63,528 bases of DNA from CALAZP01 sp964410725 (GCA_964410725.1 CAYPID010000009.1:1-63528), one strand, 5' to 3'; shown: positions 44,248-52,831, counted from the stretch's first letter. The notes: generated from the letters alone by a model not told the origin. Program-made: numbers and translations.

Positions 44248-45948
44248 ATGAAATTATTTAAAAATCTATTGATCCTGTTCTTATCCATAGGGATTTTCTC
44301 TTGTGATATGACGGATTTGGAACTGCAGGACAACCCAAATGCGGTGACGCCTGAAAATGCAAGTATCAATGACTTGTACAACAACATACAATTAGCTTTT
44401 CGTAATGTATATGCCAACGCACAGGGTTCACCTGGTGCTATGGCAAGAATGTACCATCAAGGCGCATACTTATACCAATCAGCTACTTCGCCTAATACGA
44501 TGAACGGACTTTGGAGTACTGCCTATTCTACTTTATTCCCAGATATCGATGCTTTGTTGAATTTGGCGGAAGCTAGGGGATTGGATATTCATGCCGGGAC
44601 TTCTAAGATTATGAAGGCTTATACCCTTCTTACTTTGGTTGATTTGTTAGGAGACGTACCCTTCAGTGAAGCTGGACAAGGAACCGATGTAATTAGCCCT
44701 TCAGCTGATGCAGGTTCTACCGTTTATGCTGCTGCCATTGGATTATTGGATGAAGCTATTGGACAGTTGAGCAATACTTCTGCCTCAAGACCGGCTGTTG
44801 ATATTTATTACAGCGGCAGCGCTTCTAAGTGGATTAAGGCTGCTAATTCTATCAAACTGAAAGCAGCCTTGAATATGGGTGATGCTGCTGCTATTAATGC
44901 TTTGGTAAGTGGTGGAAATTTAATCTCATCAATTGATGATGATTTCGATTTTACTTATGGTACTCAGAGAGCTAATCCCAACTCTAGACACCCATTCTAT
45001 CAATCACACTATGAGGTGGATGATGGTGCTTATTTGAGCAATTACTATATGTGGTTGTTAAGAGCGGATAAAACAGATGATAATGGCAATGCTATTATTG
45101 ATCCGAGAATCAGGTTCTATTTCTATAGAAAGGTAGATGATGCTGAAAATCAAGATGCTACTACGTATTCTTGTCACTTCTCTATCTATCCTGACCAAAG
45201 TGCTAAGCCTGCACATTGGTTAACGGTAGATCCAGACCTTCCTTATTGTATAGCTTCTCCAGATGGTTATTCTGGAAGAGACCACTTGAATGGTGAGGGT
45301 ATTCCACCTGACGGACCCATCAGAACCTCTTACGGATTGTACCCTGGTGGTGGTCAGTTTGATGATGATTCTTTTGAAGATACCAGACAAAGAGGTACTT
45401 CAGGTGCATTAGGTAACGGTATTTGGCCAATCATGCACGCATCTTTCGTTGATTTTATGAGAGCTGAAGCCGCCTTAAGATTGGGAACCAATGACGATGC
45501 AAAAGCATTATTGGAAAGTGGAATTAGAAAGTCTATTGCTAAGGTGTTCTCCTTTGGTAATAAAGTCGCTTCCACTTTAGGTACTACAGTTACTTTAAGA
45601 GATGGAAGTTCAGGAACCATTGCTGAATTATATGTACCTAACCAAGACAGAATTGATGCTTATGTAGATTTCGTTTTAGATTCTTATGATGCAGCTGATG
45701 CCGATGGTAAGTTGGATATTGTAGTAAAAGAATATTATATAGCAGCTTGGGGTAACGGATTAGAGGCATACAATATGTACAGAAGAACCGGTAAGCCAGC
45801 TAATATGCAGCCTGGTTTGGAACCACAAGTGGGAGCGTTTGTAAGATCTTTCTTCTTACCAGCTGTTCATGTGGACAGAAATGCCAATGCTACACAGAAG
45901 ACCTTAACTGACAGAGTATTCTGGGACAATGGTCCTGAAGTTTATTAA
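44248..45948 (+). CDS. SusD/RagB family nutrient-binding lipoprotein (second pair)
   Basis: A 566-residue lipoprotein of the SusD-like_2 type. Lipobox Cys19 lies in SIGIFSCDMTD, followed by LELQDNPNAVTPENASINDLYNN. TPR-like helices include GTSKIMKAYTLLTLVDLLGDVPFSEA near residue 110, and the C-terminal region has YYIAAWGNGLEAYNMYRRTGKP. It is about 90 residues longer than the first SusD, in keeping with a different ligand. Arg is written mainly AGA in this gene and in both susC genes, as in the ribosomal genes, which suggests high expression. Downstream after 40 bases lies a small lipoprotein gene. Confidence 0.94.
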   Translation: MKLFKNLLILFLSIGIFSCDMTDLELQDNPNAVTPENASINDLYNNIQLAFRNVYANAQGSPGAMARMYHQGAYLYQSATSPNTMNGLWSTAYSTLFPDIDALLNLAEARGLDIHAGTSKIMKAYTLLTLVDLLGDVPFSEAGQGTDVISPSADAGSTVYAAAIGLLDEAIGQLSNTSASRPAVDIYYSGSASKWIKAANSIKLKAALNMGDAAAINALVSGGNLISSIDDDFDFTYGTQRANPNSRHPFYQSHYEVDDGAYLSNYYMWLLRADKTDDNGNAIIDPRIRFYFYRKVDDAENQDATTYSCHFSIYPDQSAKPAHWLTVDPDLPYCIASPDGYSGRDHLNGEGIPPDGPIRTSYGLYPGGGQFDDDSFEDTRQRGTSGALGNGIWPIMHASFVDFMRAEAALRLGTNDDAKALLESGIRKSIAKVFSFGNKVASTLGTTVTLRDGSSGTIAELYVPNQDRIDAYVDFVLDSYDAADADGKLDIVVKEYYIAAWGNGLEAYNMYRRTGKPANMQPGLEPQVGAFVRSFFLPAVHVDRNANATQKTLTDRVFWDNGPEVY

Positions 45949-45988
45949 TGAGTACTTGCGTATTCTAAAAAATTAAAGATTATTTATT

Positions 45989-46909
45989 ATGAATAAATTT
46001 AAAATTTTATCGTTAGTTGGTGGAATTATGCTGGTACTCGCTGGATGTAAGGACGAGAACCTAGCTCCCATCTTGACTTTCGAACAAACCGAACAAGGTG
46101 GTTTTCCTCGGTTAATTGAGGAAACCAACAAATTAATTAATCTATTTAATATTGCCGGTTCCACTTATTCCTACACGGTTGAGTTTGTGGATTTAGAACA
46201 GGGGGATTTGGTAACAGAGTATAGATTAGAGATGACTTATACTGACGCCAACCCGGGTAATGGAGATAACTCTGTTGGGCCTATTGTTTATGCAACTTAC
46301 GGTCCTTCTGATTTCACTAAGAATGCCGATGGTTATCAATCAATAACTGTAACCATTCCTGCTTCAGCTGCTATTTCTGCGGCCAATACAACTGCAGATG
46401 CCTTGAAGGCTGGTGATGCATTCTTATTCCAAGGTTACGTAACTCTTGCAGATGGCAATGTATATGGCGCAGCTAATTCTTCTTCTTCTGTAAGAGGAGC
46501 GGCTTTCCGTGGACATTTCAATTTCACTTTGCCTGCTGCATGTCCATCTGATTTGGCGGGAACTTATGAGTACACCTCCACTGATTACTGGTGTGGTGGT
46601 CCTGAAACTTCAGGTTCAGTTTCCATTCAGGCGTTAGGTGGTGGTAAGTATCAGTTTAACGACTGGTCTTTCGGAACTTATGGAGTTTGCTACGGTGGTG
46701 GTGGTGGATCTGGTGATTTGAACTTCACGGACGTTTGTGCTGAAGTTGGATTTACAGGATTTACGGATGTATACGGAGATACTTGGACCTACGATTCTGA
46801 AGTTAATGGTAATGAGTGGACTATTAACTGGGAAAACACTTATGGTGAATACGGTACTGCTGTGATTAAATATACCGGTGGAGCTGATTGGCCATTTACT
46901 TTGAAATAA
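45989..46909 (+). CDS. Lipoprotein of unknown function in the second susCD operon
   Basis: A 306-residue predicted lipoprotein with lipobox Cys20 (VLAGCKDENLAP). Residues about 25-185 look like an Ig-like or SusE-type beta domain (YSYTVEFVDLEQGDLVTEYRLEM). Residues about 190-306 form a second beta-rich domain with four cysteines and a glycine run (YGVCYGGGGGSGDL). No named family was recognised. Its place directly after susD, before a terminator, suggests an accessory surface glycan- or peptide-binding protein of the same system, like SusE/SusF in the starch system. This is inference from position only. Confidence 0.82.
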   Translation: MNKFKILSLVGGIMLVLAGCKDENLAPILTFEQTEQGGFPRLIEETNKLINLFNIAGSTYSYTVEFVDLEQGDLVTEYRLEMTYTDANPGNGDNSVGPIVYATYGPSDFTKNADGYQSITVTIPASAAISAANTTADALKAGDAFLFQGYVTLADGNVYGAANSSSSVRGAAFRGHFNFTLPAACPSDLAGTYEYTSTDYWCGGPETSGSVSIQALGGGKYQFNDWSFGTYGVCYGGGGGSGDLNFTDVCAEVGFTGFTDVYGDTWTYDSEVNGNEWTINWENTYGEYGTAVIKYTGGADWPFTLK

Positions 46910-46927
46910 TCGTCTTTTAACGATTTT

Positions 46928-46964
46928 AAGCCATACTTCACTTTAGTGAGGTATGGCTTTTTTT
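46928..46964 (+). terminator. Rho-independent terminator after the second susCD operon
   Basis: The stem AAGCCATAC...GTATGGCTT, extended by TCACT/AGTGA pairing around a short loop, is followed by seven T. It closes the susC2-susD2-lipoprotein unit, 18 bases after the last stop. Confidence 0.9.
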
Positions 46965-46985
46965 ATTGATTTAAAAATATTTGTC

Positions 46986-48653
46986 ATGAAAAAGGCAATA
47001 ATTTTTGGTTTGCTTTCTATTATTTGGAGTTTTACTATTGCTCAAAATACCGTTGGATTACTCCAATATGACCCCTTGGAGGTTTCACCTGGCATGAATT
47101 TATTTTTTCCTCATAATCAATCTTCTACCTTTTTAATGAATAATTGTGGTGAGGTGGTACATACCTGGAGTATGGCAGATACTATGAGGCCTGGAAATTC
47201 TGTTTATTTATTAGAAAATGGTCTATTAGTTAGATGTAGTCGGCCCAATAATATTATCAACGATGTCATTTGGGCAGGTGGAGGAGGTCAATTTGTTGAC
47301 CTAGTTGATTGGGAGGGCAACATCACCGCAAGATTTGAATTAAACAATGATTCCTTTAGATTACATCATGATATTGAGCCTTTATCCAATGGAAACATCT
47401 TAATGATTGTATGGGAGCGCATTGGGGAGGAGGAAGCACTACTAGCAGGAAGAAGGGCTGAATTATTACCTGATGGGGAGGTTTGGTCAGAGAAAATTAT
47501 AGAGTGGAATCCCTCATTAGATAGTTTGGTTTGGGAATGGAGAGTATGGGACCATTTGGTTCAAAACCAAGATGAATCGTTAATGAATTTTGGGATGGTT
47601 CATGGAAATTATGAACAAGTTGATATCAACTATGATGAGCATGACGGTCATCCAGATTGGCTTCACATTAATGCTATAGACTATAATCCTGTTTTGGACC
47701 AAATCGTTTTAAGCGTCCCTTATTTCAATGAATTTTGGATCATAGACCACAGTACTTCACTTGAAGAAGCCCGATCTAATGAAGGGGGTAATTTTGAGAA
47801 AGGAGGACGGCTTTTATATCGATGGGGAAATCCAAAAACTTATATTAAAAACCGAGCAACCAACCAACATTTATTTTTTCAGCACGATGTACAATGGTTA
47901 AATCCAATAGCAGAACCAGGAACCGAGGATTTTGGCAAAATAGTGCTTTTCAACAATAGGTATGCTGAGGATTATTCTGTGGGAATGGTAGTCTCTACCT
48001 TTGTTGATTTGGAAAATAAGACGTATTCCAGCCTAGATGGCATTTTACTTCCTGAGCAGGAAGATTTTATAATTCAGCACCCTGATAATTCTCCAAAAGA
48101 ATTGTCTGATGGATTGTCGAGTATTCAAAGACTATCTAATGGAAATTGGTTGCTGCTTTATGGCAGGTGGGGATATGCTATTGAGCTCAATGAAGAGCAT
48201 CAATTGGTATGGGAGTATATCATACCACTAAAAGGTGGGGCACCTATCGCACAGGGTTCTGTTTTAGCCTCTAATAATAATTTGACTTTTAGGTTCAATA
48301 GATACCCTATCGATTATCCAGCTTTTCAGGGTAAAAACTTAGATAATGGCCAACCCTTAGAAATGAATCCCAATAATATTCTGTGCAGCAGTACTTCTGT
48401 TCAGAACCATTTATTAGACCCGATTTACTTCAGAATAGGCCCTAATCCTGCTGAGGACTTCTTCAAACTTAAGATAAACGGCAATCAAAAGGTGGATTTT
48501 GTCAAACTTTATAAGGTATCTGGCCAGTTAGAGCAATCTTGGTATGGAGTAGGTTTGGAAACGCAACCTTACTATGTAGGCTTTTTAAATGCTGGTTTGT
48601 ATATAGTACAAACCAATTTAGGTAGCCAACCGTTAATAATTCAAAAGAAGTAA
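46986..48653 (+). CDS. Arylsulfotransferase (ASST)-like secreted protein with T9SS type A sorting domain
   Basis: About 555 residues from the ATG at 46986 (MKKAIIFGLLSIIWSFTIAQ, a signal peptide). An upstream ATG at 46953 lies in the terminator and is rejected. The body resembles the ASST beta-propeller family: CGEVVHTWSM, HHDIEPLSNGNILMIVWER near residue 120, HINAIDYNPVLDQIVLSVPYFNEFWIIDHS near 225, and QHDVQWLNP near 290. ASST enzymes transfer sulfate between phenols using active-site histidines, and several conserved histidines are present. The C-terminus (IGPNPAEDFFKLKI...LNAGLYIVQTN) is a type A T9SS signal. It lies just before xerC. The propeller assignment is firmer than the enzymatic activity. 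Confidence 0.8.
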   Translation: MKKAIIFGLLSIIWSFTIAQNTVGLLQYDPLEVSPGMNLFFPHNQSSTFLMNNCGEVVHTWSMADTMRPGNSVYLLENGLLVRCSRPNNIINDVIWAGGGGQFVDLVDWEGNITARFELNNDSFRLHHDIEPLSNGNILMIVWERIGEEEALLAGRRAELLPDGEVWSEKIIEWNPSLDSLVWEWRVWDHLVQNQDESLMNFGMVHGNYEQVDINYDEHDGHPDWLHINAIDYNPVLDQIVLSVPYFNEFWIIDHSTSLEEARSNEGGNFEKGGRLLYRWGNPKTYIKNRATNQHLFFQHDVQWLNPIAEPGTEDFGKIVLFNNRYAEDYSVGMVVSTFVDLENKTYSSLDGILLPEQEDFIIQHPDNSPKELSDGLSSIQRLSNGNWLLLYGRWGYAIELNEEHQLVWEYIIPLKGGAPIAQGSVLASNNNLTFRFNRYPIDYPAFQGKNLDNGQPLEMNPNNILCSSTSVQNHLLDPIYFRIGPNPAEDFFKLKINGNQKVDFVKLYKVSGQLEQSWYGVGLETQPYYVGFLNAGLYIVQTNLGSQPLIIQKK

Positions 48654-48656
48654 GTA

Positions 48657-49550
48657 TTGGAAACTGCAATTCAAAGTTATTTAAATTATCTTCAATATGA
48701 ACGTCAATTCTCCGTTCATACCATCGATGCGTATCGATCTGATATTTTAGATTTTCAATTTTTTTTGAATTCGATGGAGATCCATTCTTTGGAGAAAGTC
48801 TCTAATGCAATTATTCGTTCTTGGATGGTTGATTTGGTAGAACGAGGTTTATCAAACAGATCTATTCACCGGAAAATGGCTTCTTTGAGGGGATTTTTCA
48901 AATTTCTATATAAACGAGGGGGTTTAAAGGAAAAGTTAATGGATGGTGTTGTATTACCTAAAGTTCAAAAGCGATTACCGGAATATGTGGAATTGACACC
49001 TATGGATATTTTGCTAGATGAAGATGCATATAGTAAGGATTATGTGGGCATTAGGGATTACTTTATGATTCACTTGTTGTATTTTACAGGTATAAGGCGA
49101 GCTGAATTATTACAACTCCAACCGGATTCTTTTGATGCTTACCGTCAAGTACTAAAAGTATTGGGTAAAGGAAAGAAGGAAAGATTGATTCCCATTGACC
49201 AGGGTACATGGAAATGGTATCGAAAATATGTGGAAATCAGAAAAAGAGAATTTCCAGAGCTTCCTATTGAAGAAGCTTTTTGGTTAACCAAAAAGGGAGG
49301 TTTTGTATATCCCAAATTAGTATATGGGGTGGTTACTAAACAATTAAAACGTTCAGGTCACTTTGGAAAGGGCAGCCCTCATGTGCTTAGACACACCTTT
49401 GCTACTCATTTATCCAACGAGGGTGCAGAATTAAATGCTATTAAGGATCTTCTTGGCCATGCTAGTTTAGCAGCTACTCAAGTCTATACCCACAACTCAA
49501 TCAAACGGTTACAAGAGGTATATGAAAAGGCACACCCTAAAGCAGAATAA
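48657..49550 (+). CDS. xerC: XerC/XerD-type tyrosine recombinase (TTG start)
   Basis: A 297-residue tyrosine recombinase, the length usual for XerC/XerD, which resolve chromosome dimers at dif. The N-terminal SAM-like domain (about 1-90) precedes the catalytic domain, which has all active residues: Arg147 in TGIRRAELL, Lys171 region (VLGKGKKERLIPI), His242 and Arg245 in HVLRHTFATHL, His268 in LLGHASL, and Tyr277 in TQVYTH. No ATG exists near the N-terminus. The start is TTG, three bases after the stop of the ASST-like gene, implying coupled translation. C and D types cannot be separated here. Confidence 0.93.
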   Translation: METAIQSYLNYLQYERQFSVHTIDAYRSDILDFQFFLNSMEIHSLEKVSNAIIRSWMVDLVERGLSNRSIHRKMASLRGFFKFLYKRGGLKEKLMDGVVLPKVQKRLPEYVELTPMDILLDEDAYSKDYVGIRDYFMIHLLYFTGIRRAELLQLQPDSFDAYRQVLKVLGKGKKERLIPIDQGTWKWYRKYVEIRKREFPELPIEEAFWLTKKGGFVYPKLVYGVVTKQLKRSGHFGKGSPHVLRHTFATHLSNEGAELNAIKDLLGHASLAATQVYTHNSIKRLQEVYEKAHPKAE

Positions 49551-49589
49551 AAAAAATTAAAACTTATTTTTTCTTTTGCATAAATCATT

Positions 49590-49597
49590 TATCTTTG
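49590..49597 (+). promoter_or_regulatory. -7 promoter box of the tRNA-tuf operon
   Basis: TATCTTTG matches TAnnTTTG, 84 bases before the first tRNA and 40 bases after xerC. A TTTG at 49575-49578 is too close for a standard -33; a T-rich stretch at about 49567 is at the right distance. The stretch 49551-49681 contains no gene. Confidence 0.7.
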
Positions 49598-49681
49598 CAA
49601 TCGCTTTTCGGAGAATGCTTCGAACAAAGGTATAATGGTACTTTGAAATAATGATATCATTCAATCTTACTGAATTTTACT

Positions 49682-49758
49682 GCCAGTGTAGCTCAGTTGG
49701 CCAGAGCAGCTGATTTGTAATCAGCGGGTCGGGGGTTCGAATCCCTCCACTGGCTCCA
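49682..49758 (+). tRNA. tRNA-Thr (anticodon TGT)
   Basis: The acceptor stem GCCAGTG/CACTGGC, the D-arm, the anticodon loop TTTGTAA giving TGT, and the T-arm GGTTCGAATCC are all present. The 3' CCA is encoded. It is the first of four clustered tRNAs in front of tuf. Confidence 0.96.
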
Positions 49759-49772
49759 GAAGATTGAATAAA

Positions 49773-49855
49773 GGGGGTGCGCCGAAGTTGGAGAGACGGG
49801 GCAGACTGTAAATCTGTTGTTTATGACTGAATAGGTTCGAATCCTATCACCCCCA
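49773..49855 (+). tRNA. tRNA-Tyr (anticodon GTA)
   Basis: The acceptor stem GGGGGTG/CACCCCC and the anticodon loop CTGTAAA giving GTA are present, with the long variable arm typical of bacterial class II tRNA-Tyr and the T-arm GGTTCGAATCC. CCA is not encoded (CTG follows the discriminator A). Confidence 0.96.
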
Positions 49856-49913
49856 CTGATCAATACTTTGTGTATTGGCGGTGAGCCTAGAGGTTGGAAT
49901 CTTTAGGTTAAAT

Positions 49914-49989
49914 GCGGGCGTAGCTCAGTTGGTAGAGCATCAGCCTTCCAAGCTGAGGGTCGCGGGTTCGAGTCTCGTCGCCCGCTCCA
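49914..49989 (+). tRNA. tRNA-Gly (anticodon TCC)
   Basis: The acceptor stem GCGGGCG/CGCCCGC, the anticodon loop CTTCCAA giving TCC, and the T-arm GGTTCGAGTC are present. CCA is encoded. The 58 bases in front, after tRNA-Tyr, hold nothing recognisable. Confidence 0.96.
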
Positions 49990-50009
49990 TTTTATACCTT
50001 TTAAAGTGT

Positions 50010-50081
<72 letters not shown>

Positions 50082-50154
50082 CAAGTGCTTTAAACTGTTT
50101 AGTTATATTTATTTGAATTATCTTTTTTAACACGTATCCAAAAAAAAATTACCG

Positions 50155-51351
50155 ATGGCAAAGGAAACCTTCCAAAGAACGAAACCTCACGTCAATATCG
50201 GGACGATTGGCCACGTAGACCACGGTAAAACAACCCTTACCGCGGCTATTACTGTTGTATTGTCTGCCGATGGACTCGCGCAAAGTAAGAGTTATGACTC
50301 TATCGATGCTGCACCTGAAGAAAAAGAAAGAGGTATTACTATTAACACCGCGCACGTAGAATACGAAACTCAGAATCGTCACTACGCACACGTGGACTGT
50401 CCAGGTCACGCTGACTATGTTAAAAACATGGTAACGGGTGCGGCTCAGATGGATGGTGCTATTCTTGTTGTTGCTGCTACGGATGGTCCAATGCCTCAGA
50501 CTAGAGAGCACATTCTATTAGCAAGACAGGTAGGTGTTCCTAATATTGTAGTTTTCCTTAACAAAGTTGACTTAGTTGACGATGAGGAAATGCTTGAATT
50601 AGTTGATATGGAAGTAAGAGAACTTTTAAACCAGTACTCTTACGATGGTGATAATGCATCAGTCGTTAAAGGTTCTGCATTAAAAGCATTGGAAGGAGAT
50701 GCTGGAGCAGTAGCTGCTATTAAGGAATTGATGGCTGCTGTAGATGAGCAGATTCCTGAGCCTGAGAGATTGGTTGATCAACCTTTCTTGATGCCTGTTG
50801 AAGACGTATTCTCTATTACAGGTAGAGGTACAGTTGCAACTGGTAGAATTGAAAGAGGTGTGATTAACGTAGGAGAAGAAGTTGAAATCGTAGGTATGAT
50901 GCCTGAGGGAGAAAAGCCATTGAAGTCAACTATCACTGGAGTAGAGATGTTTAGAAAGATTCTTGACAGAGGTGAAGCAGGTGATAATGCCGGTCTATTG
51001 CTTAGAGGTATCGATAAGGATATGATTAAGAGAGGTCAGGTTATCTGTAAGACAGGTTCTGTTAAGCCTCATGCTCATTTCAAGTGTGAAGTTTACGTTC
51101 TTGGTAAAGATGAAGGGGGAAGACACACGCCGTTCTTCAATGGTTATAGACCGCAGTTCTACTTTAGAACTACAGACGTAACTGGTGATGTAAAGTTACC
51201 AGAGGGTTCTGAAATGGTTATGCCTGGTGATAACGTTTCTTTAGAGGTAAAACTCATCAACAGAATCGCTATGGAGAAAGGTCTTAGATTTGCGATTAGA
51301 GAAGGTGGCCGTACCGTAGGTGCTGGTCAGGTTACTGAAATTCTAGATTAA
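50155..51351 (+). CDS. tuf: Elongation factor Tu
   Basis: A 398-residue GTPase that delivers aminoacyl-tRNA to the ribosome. The P-loop GHVDHGKT is at residues 19-26. The G2/G3 region is ERGITINTAHVEY...DCPGHADYVKNM, the G4 motif is NKVD, and domains 2 and 3 end with FAIREGGRTVGAGQVTEI. It is fully intact. It sits between the tRNA cluster and tRNA-Trp, as in other Bacteroidota, and is followed by a hairpin that may reduce read-through into the secE-rpoC part of the operon. Confidence 0.99.
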   Translation: MAKETFQRTKPHVNIGTIGHVDHGKTTLTAAITVVLSADGLAQSKSYDSIDAAPEEKERGITINTAHVEYETQNRHYAHVDCPGHADYVKNMVTGAAQMDGAILVVAATDGPMPQTREHILLARQVGVPNIVVFLNKVDLVDDEEMLELVDMEVRELLNQYSYDGDNASVVKGSALKALEGDAGAVAAIKELMAAVDEQIPEPERLVDQPFLMPVEDVFSITGRGTVATGRIERGVINVGEEVEIVGMMPEGEKPLKSTITGVEMFRKILDRGEAGDNAGLLLRGIDKDMIKRGQVICKTGSVKPHAHFKCEVYVLGKDEGGRHTPFFNGYRPQFYFRTTDVTGDVKLPEGSEMVMPGDNVSLEVKLINRIAMEKGLRFAIREGGRTVGAGQVTEILD

Positions 51352-51391
51352 TTCAATCAGAATTTCAAGATATATAAGAAGTAAAATTACG

Positions 51392-51423
51392 GGATAAACC
51401 TCCATTAGGGGGTTTATCCTTTT
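51392..51423 (+). terminator. Terminator or attenuator after tuf
   Basis: A 12-base stem GGATAAACCTCC / GGGGGTTTATCC with one G-T wobble and an ATTA loop is followed by only four T and a G. Partial termination between tuf and tRNA-Trp is plausible. Confidence 0.65.
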
Positions 51424-51444
51424 GCTTCAAGTTTAAAATAGAAT

Positions 51445-51517
51445 AGGGGAGTAGCTCAATTGGTAGAGCGACGGTCTCCAAAACCGTAGGCTGCGGGTTC
51501 GATTCCTGTCTCCCCTG
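51445..51517 (+). tRNA. tRNA-Trp (anticodon CCA)
   Basis: The acceptor stem AGGGGAG/CTCCCCT, the anticodon loop CTCCAAA giving CCA, and the T-arm GGTTCGATTCC are present. The 3' CCA is not encoded. It lies between tuf and secE, the position usual for Bacteroidota. Confidence 0.96.
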
Positions 51518-51532
51518 CAAAATTGAATAAAG

Positions 51533-51727
51533 ATGGAATCTAACAGATTGGTTCTTTATGTTAAGGAAAGTTACAACGAGTTGTTGCACAAGGTTTCTTG
51601 GCCTTCTTGGTCAAGTCTCCAAAGTAGCGCTGTATTAGTATTAGTAGCTTCTTTGATATTAGCACTAGTTATTTTTGTAATGGATGCGGTTTCTAAAGGC
51701 TTGTTAGATCAAGTTTACAGTCTGTAA
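51533..51727 (+). CDS. secE: Preprotein translocase subunit SecE
   Basis: A 64-residue single-membrane-span subunit of the SecYEG channel. The amphipathic N-terminal helix carries the family signature ESYNELLHKVSWPSWSSLQ, followed by one transmembrane segment at about residues 33-55. It is of the short type usual outside enterobacteria. It follows tRNA-Trp by 15 bases and precedes nusG by 11. Confidence 0.95.
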   Translation: MESNRLVLYVKESYNELLHKVSWPSWSSLQSSAVLVLVASLILALVIFVMDAVSKGLLDQVYSL

Positions 51728-51738
51728 AAGCAAAAAAA

Positions 51739-52284
51739 ATGGCAGACAAGAAATGGTATTCTCTTAGGGTAATTAGTGGTAAGGAGCGAAAAATCAAAGA
51801 AAGAATTGACGTTGAAATTCAGCGCAACAATTGGCAGGATGTAGTCACTCAAGTTTTGGTTCCAACCGAAAAGGTCTACAAGATAAGAAGTGGAAAAAAA
51901 ATGATATCCGAGCGAAATATTCTTCCAGGGTACATTCTCATAGAGGCCGTTGAAGGAAAGTTGTCTGGAGATTTAGTTCAATTAATTGCTAATATCCCTA
52001 ATGTAATTCACTTTTTAGGTAAGGAAAATCCTATCCCCATGAAAGAAAGTGAAGCTAATAGAATGCTAGGTAAGGTTGACGAAACACTTGGTGCTTCAGA
52101 GGCTTTAATCGAGCCATTTATTGTTGGAGAAACCATTAAGATTATCGATGGACCTTTCACGGAGTTTGTTGGGGATATTCAAGAAATCAATGAGGAGAAG
52201 AAAAAGTTAAAGGTGGTGGTAAAGATTTTTGGAAGAGGAACGGAAGTGGAGCTCAATTTCATGCAAGTGGAAAGGACCTCATAA
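51739..52284 (+). CDS. nusG: Transcription termination/antitermination protein NusG
   Basis: A 181-residue protein with the NGN domain (about residues 3-115; KKWYSLRVISGKERKIKERI, NILPGYILIEA) and the C-terminal KOW domain (about 125-180; GETIKIIDGPFTEFVGDI). It binds RNA polymerase and couples it to Rho or the ribosome. Normal length; conserved position after secE. Confidence 0.97.
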   Translation: MADKKWYSLRVISGKERKIKERIDVEIQRNNWQDVVTQVLVPTEKVYKIRSGKKMISERNILPGYILIEAVEGKLSGDLVQLIANIPNVIHFLGKENPIPMKESEANRMLGKVDETLGASEALIEPFIVGETIKIIDGPFTEFVGDIQEINEEKKKLKVVVKIFGRGTEVELNFMQVERTS

Positions 52285-52326
52285 GTTTATTATTTAATTA
52301 TTTGACGATAGCCTAAAATTAAAAAA

Positions 52327-52779
52327 ATGGCAAAGGAAGTAGAATACATCATCAAGTTGCAAGTAAAGGGTGGTCAAGCAAATCCAGCTCCACCTGTTGG
52401 TCCAGCTCTTGGTGCTAAGGGGGTTAACATTATGGAATTCTGTAAGCGTTTCAACGCTAAGACTTCTGAGTCTATGGGAAAGGTTTTACCTGTGGTTATT
52501 ACCGTTTTCAAAGACAAGTCTTTCGAATTCGTTGTTAAGACTACTCCTGCAGCAGTACAATTGATGGACGCATCTAAGGTGAAAAAGGGATCTAGTGTGC
52601 CAAATCGCGACAAAGTTGGATCTGTGACATGGGAACAGGTAAAGGCAATTGCGGAGGATAAAATGTCTGACTTGAATGCTTTTTCAATCGAATCAGCTAT
52701 GAAAATGATTGCAGGGACTGCGCGAAGCATGGGTCTAAAAGTAGATGGCGTTGCTCCTTGGGAGGCAACAGCTGAATAA
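52327..52779 (+). CDS. rplK: 50S ribosomal protein L11
   Basis: A 150-residue protein with KLQVKGGQANPAPPVGPALG (about 11-30), the proline-rich thiopeptide-site region, and the C-terminal rRNA-binding domain ending AGTARSMGLKV. It organises the GTPase-associated centre of 23S rRNA. It lies 42 bases after nusG and 52 before rplA. Confidence 0.98.
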   Translation: MAKEVEYIIKLQVKGGQANPAPPVGPALGAKGVNIMEFCKRFNAKTSESMGKVLPVVITVFKDKSFEFVVKTTPAAVQLMDASKVKKGSSVPNRDKVGSVTWEQVKAIAEDKMSDLNAFSIESAMKMIAGTARSMGLKVDGVAPWEATAE

Positions 52780-52831
52780 TTATTAACCAAGAGGGAGTCT
52801 ACAAGACGTTTAACCTCAAAATTGTTCTGTT

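Noticed and set aside
48657..49760. Tyrosine recombinase next to tRNA genes as an integrated element or genomic island
   Set aside because: Length and all motifs fit the housekeeping XerC/XerD type, the position before tRNA-tuf is usual in Bacteroidota, and no duplicated tRNA end, excisionase or other mobile gene is seen.
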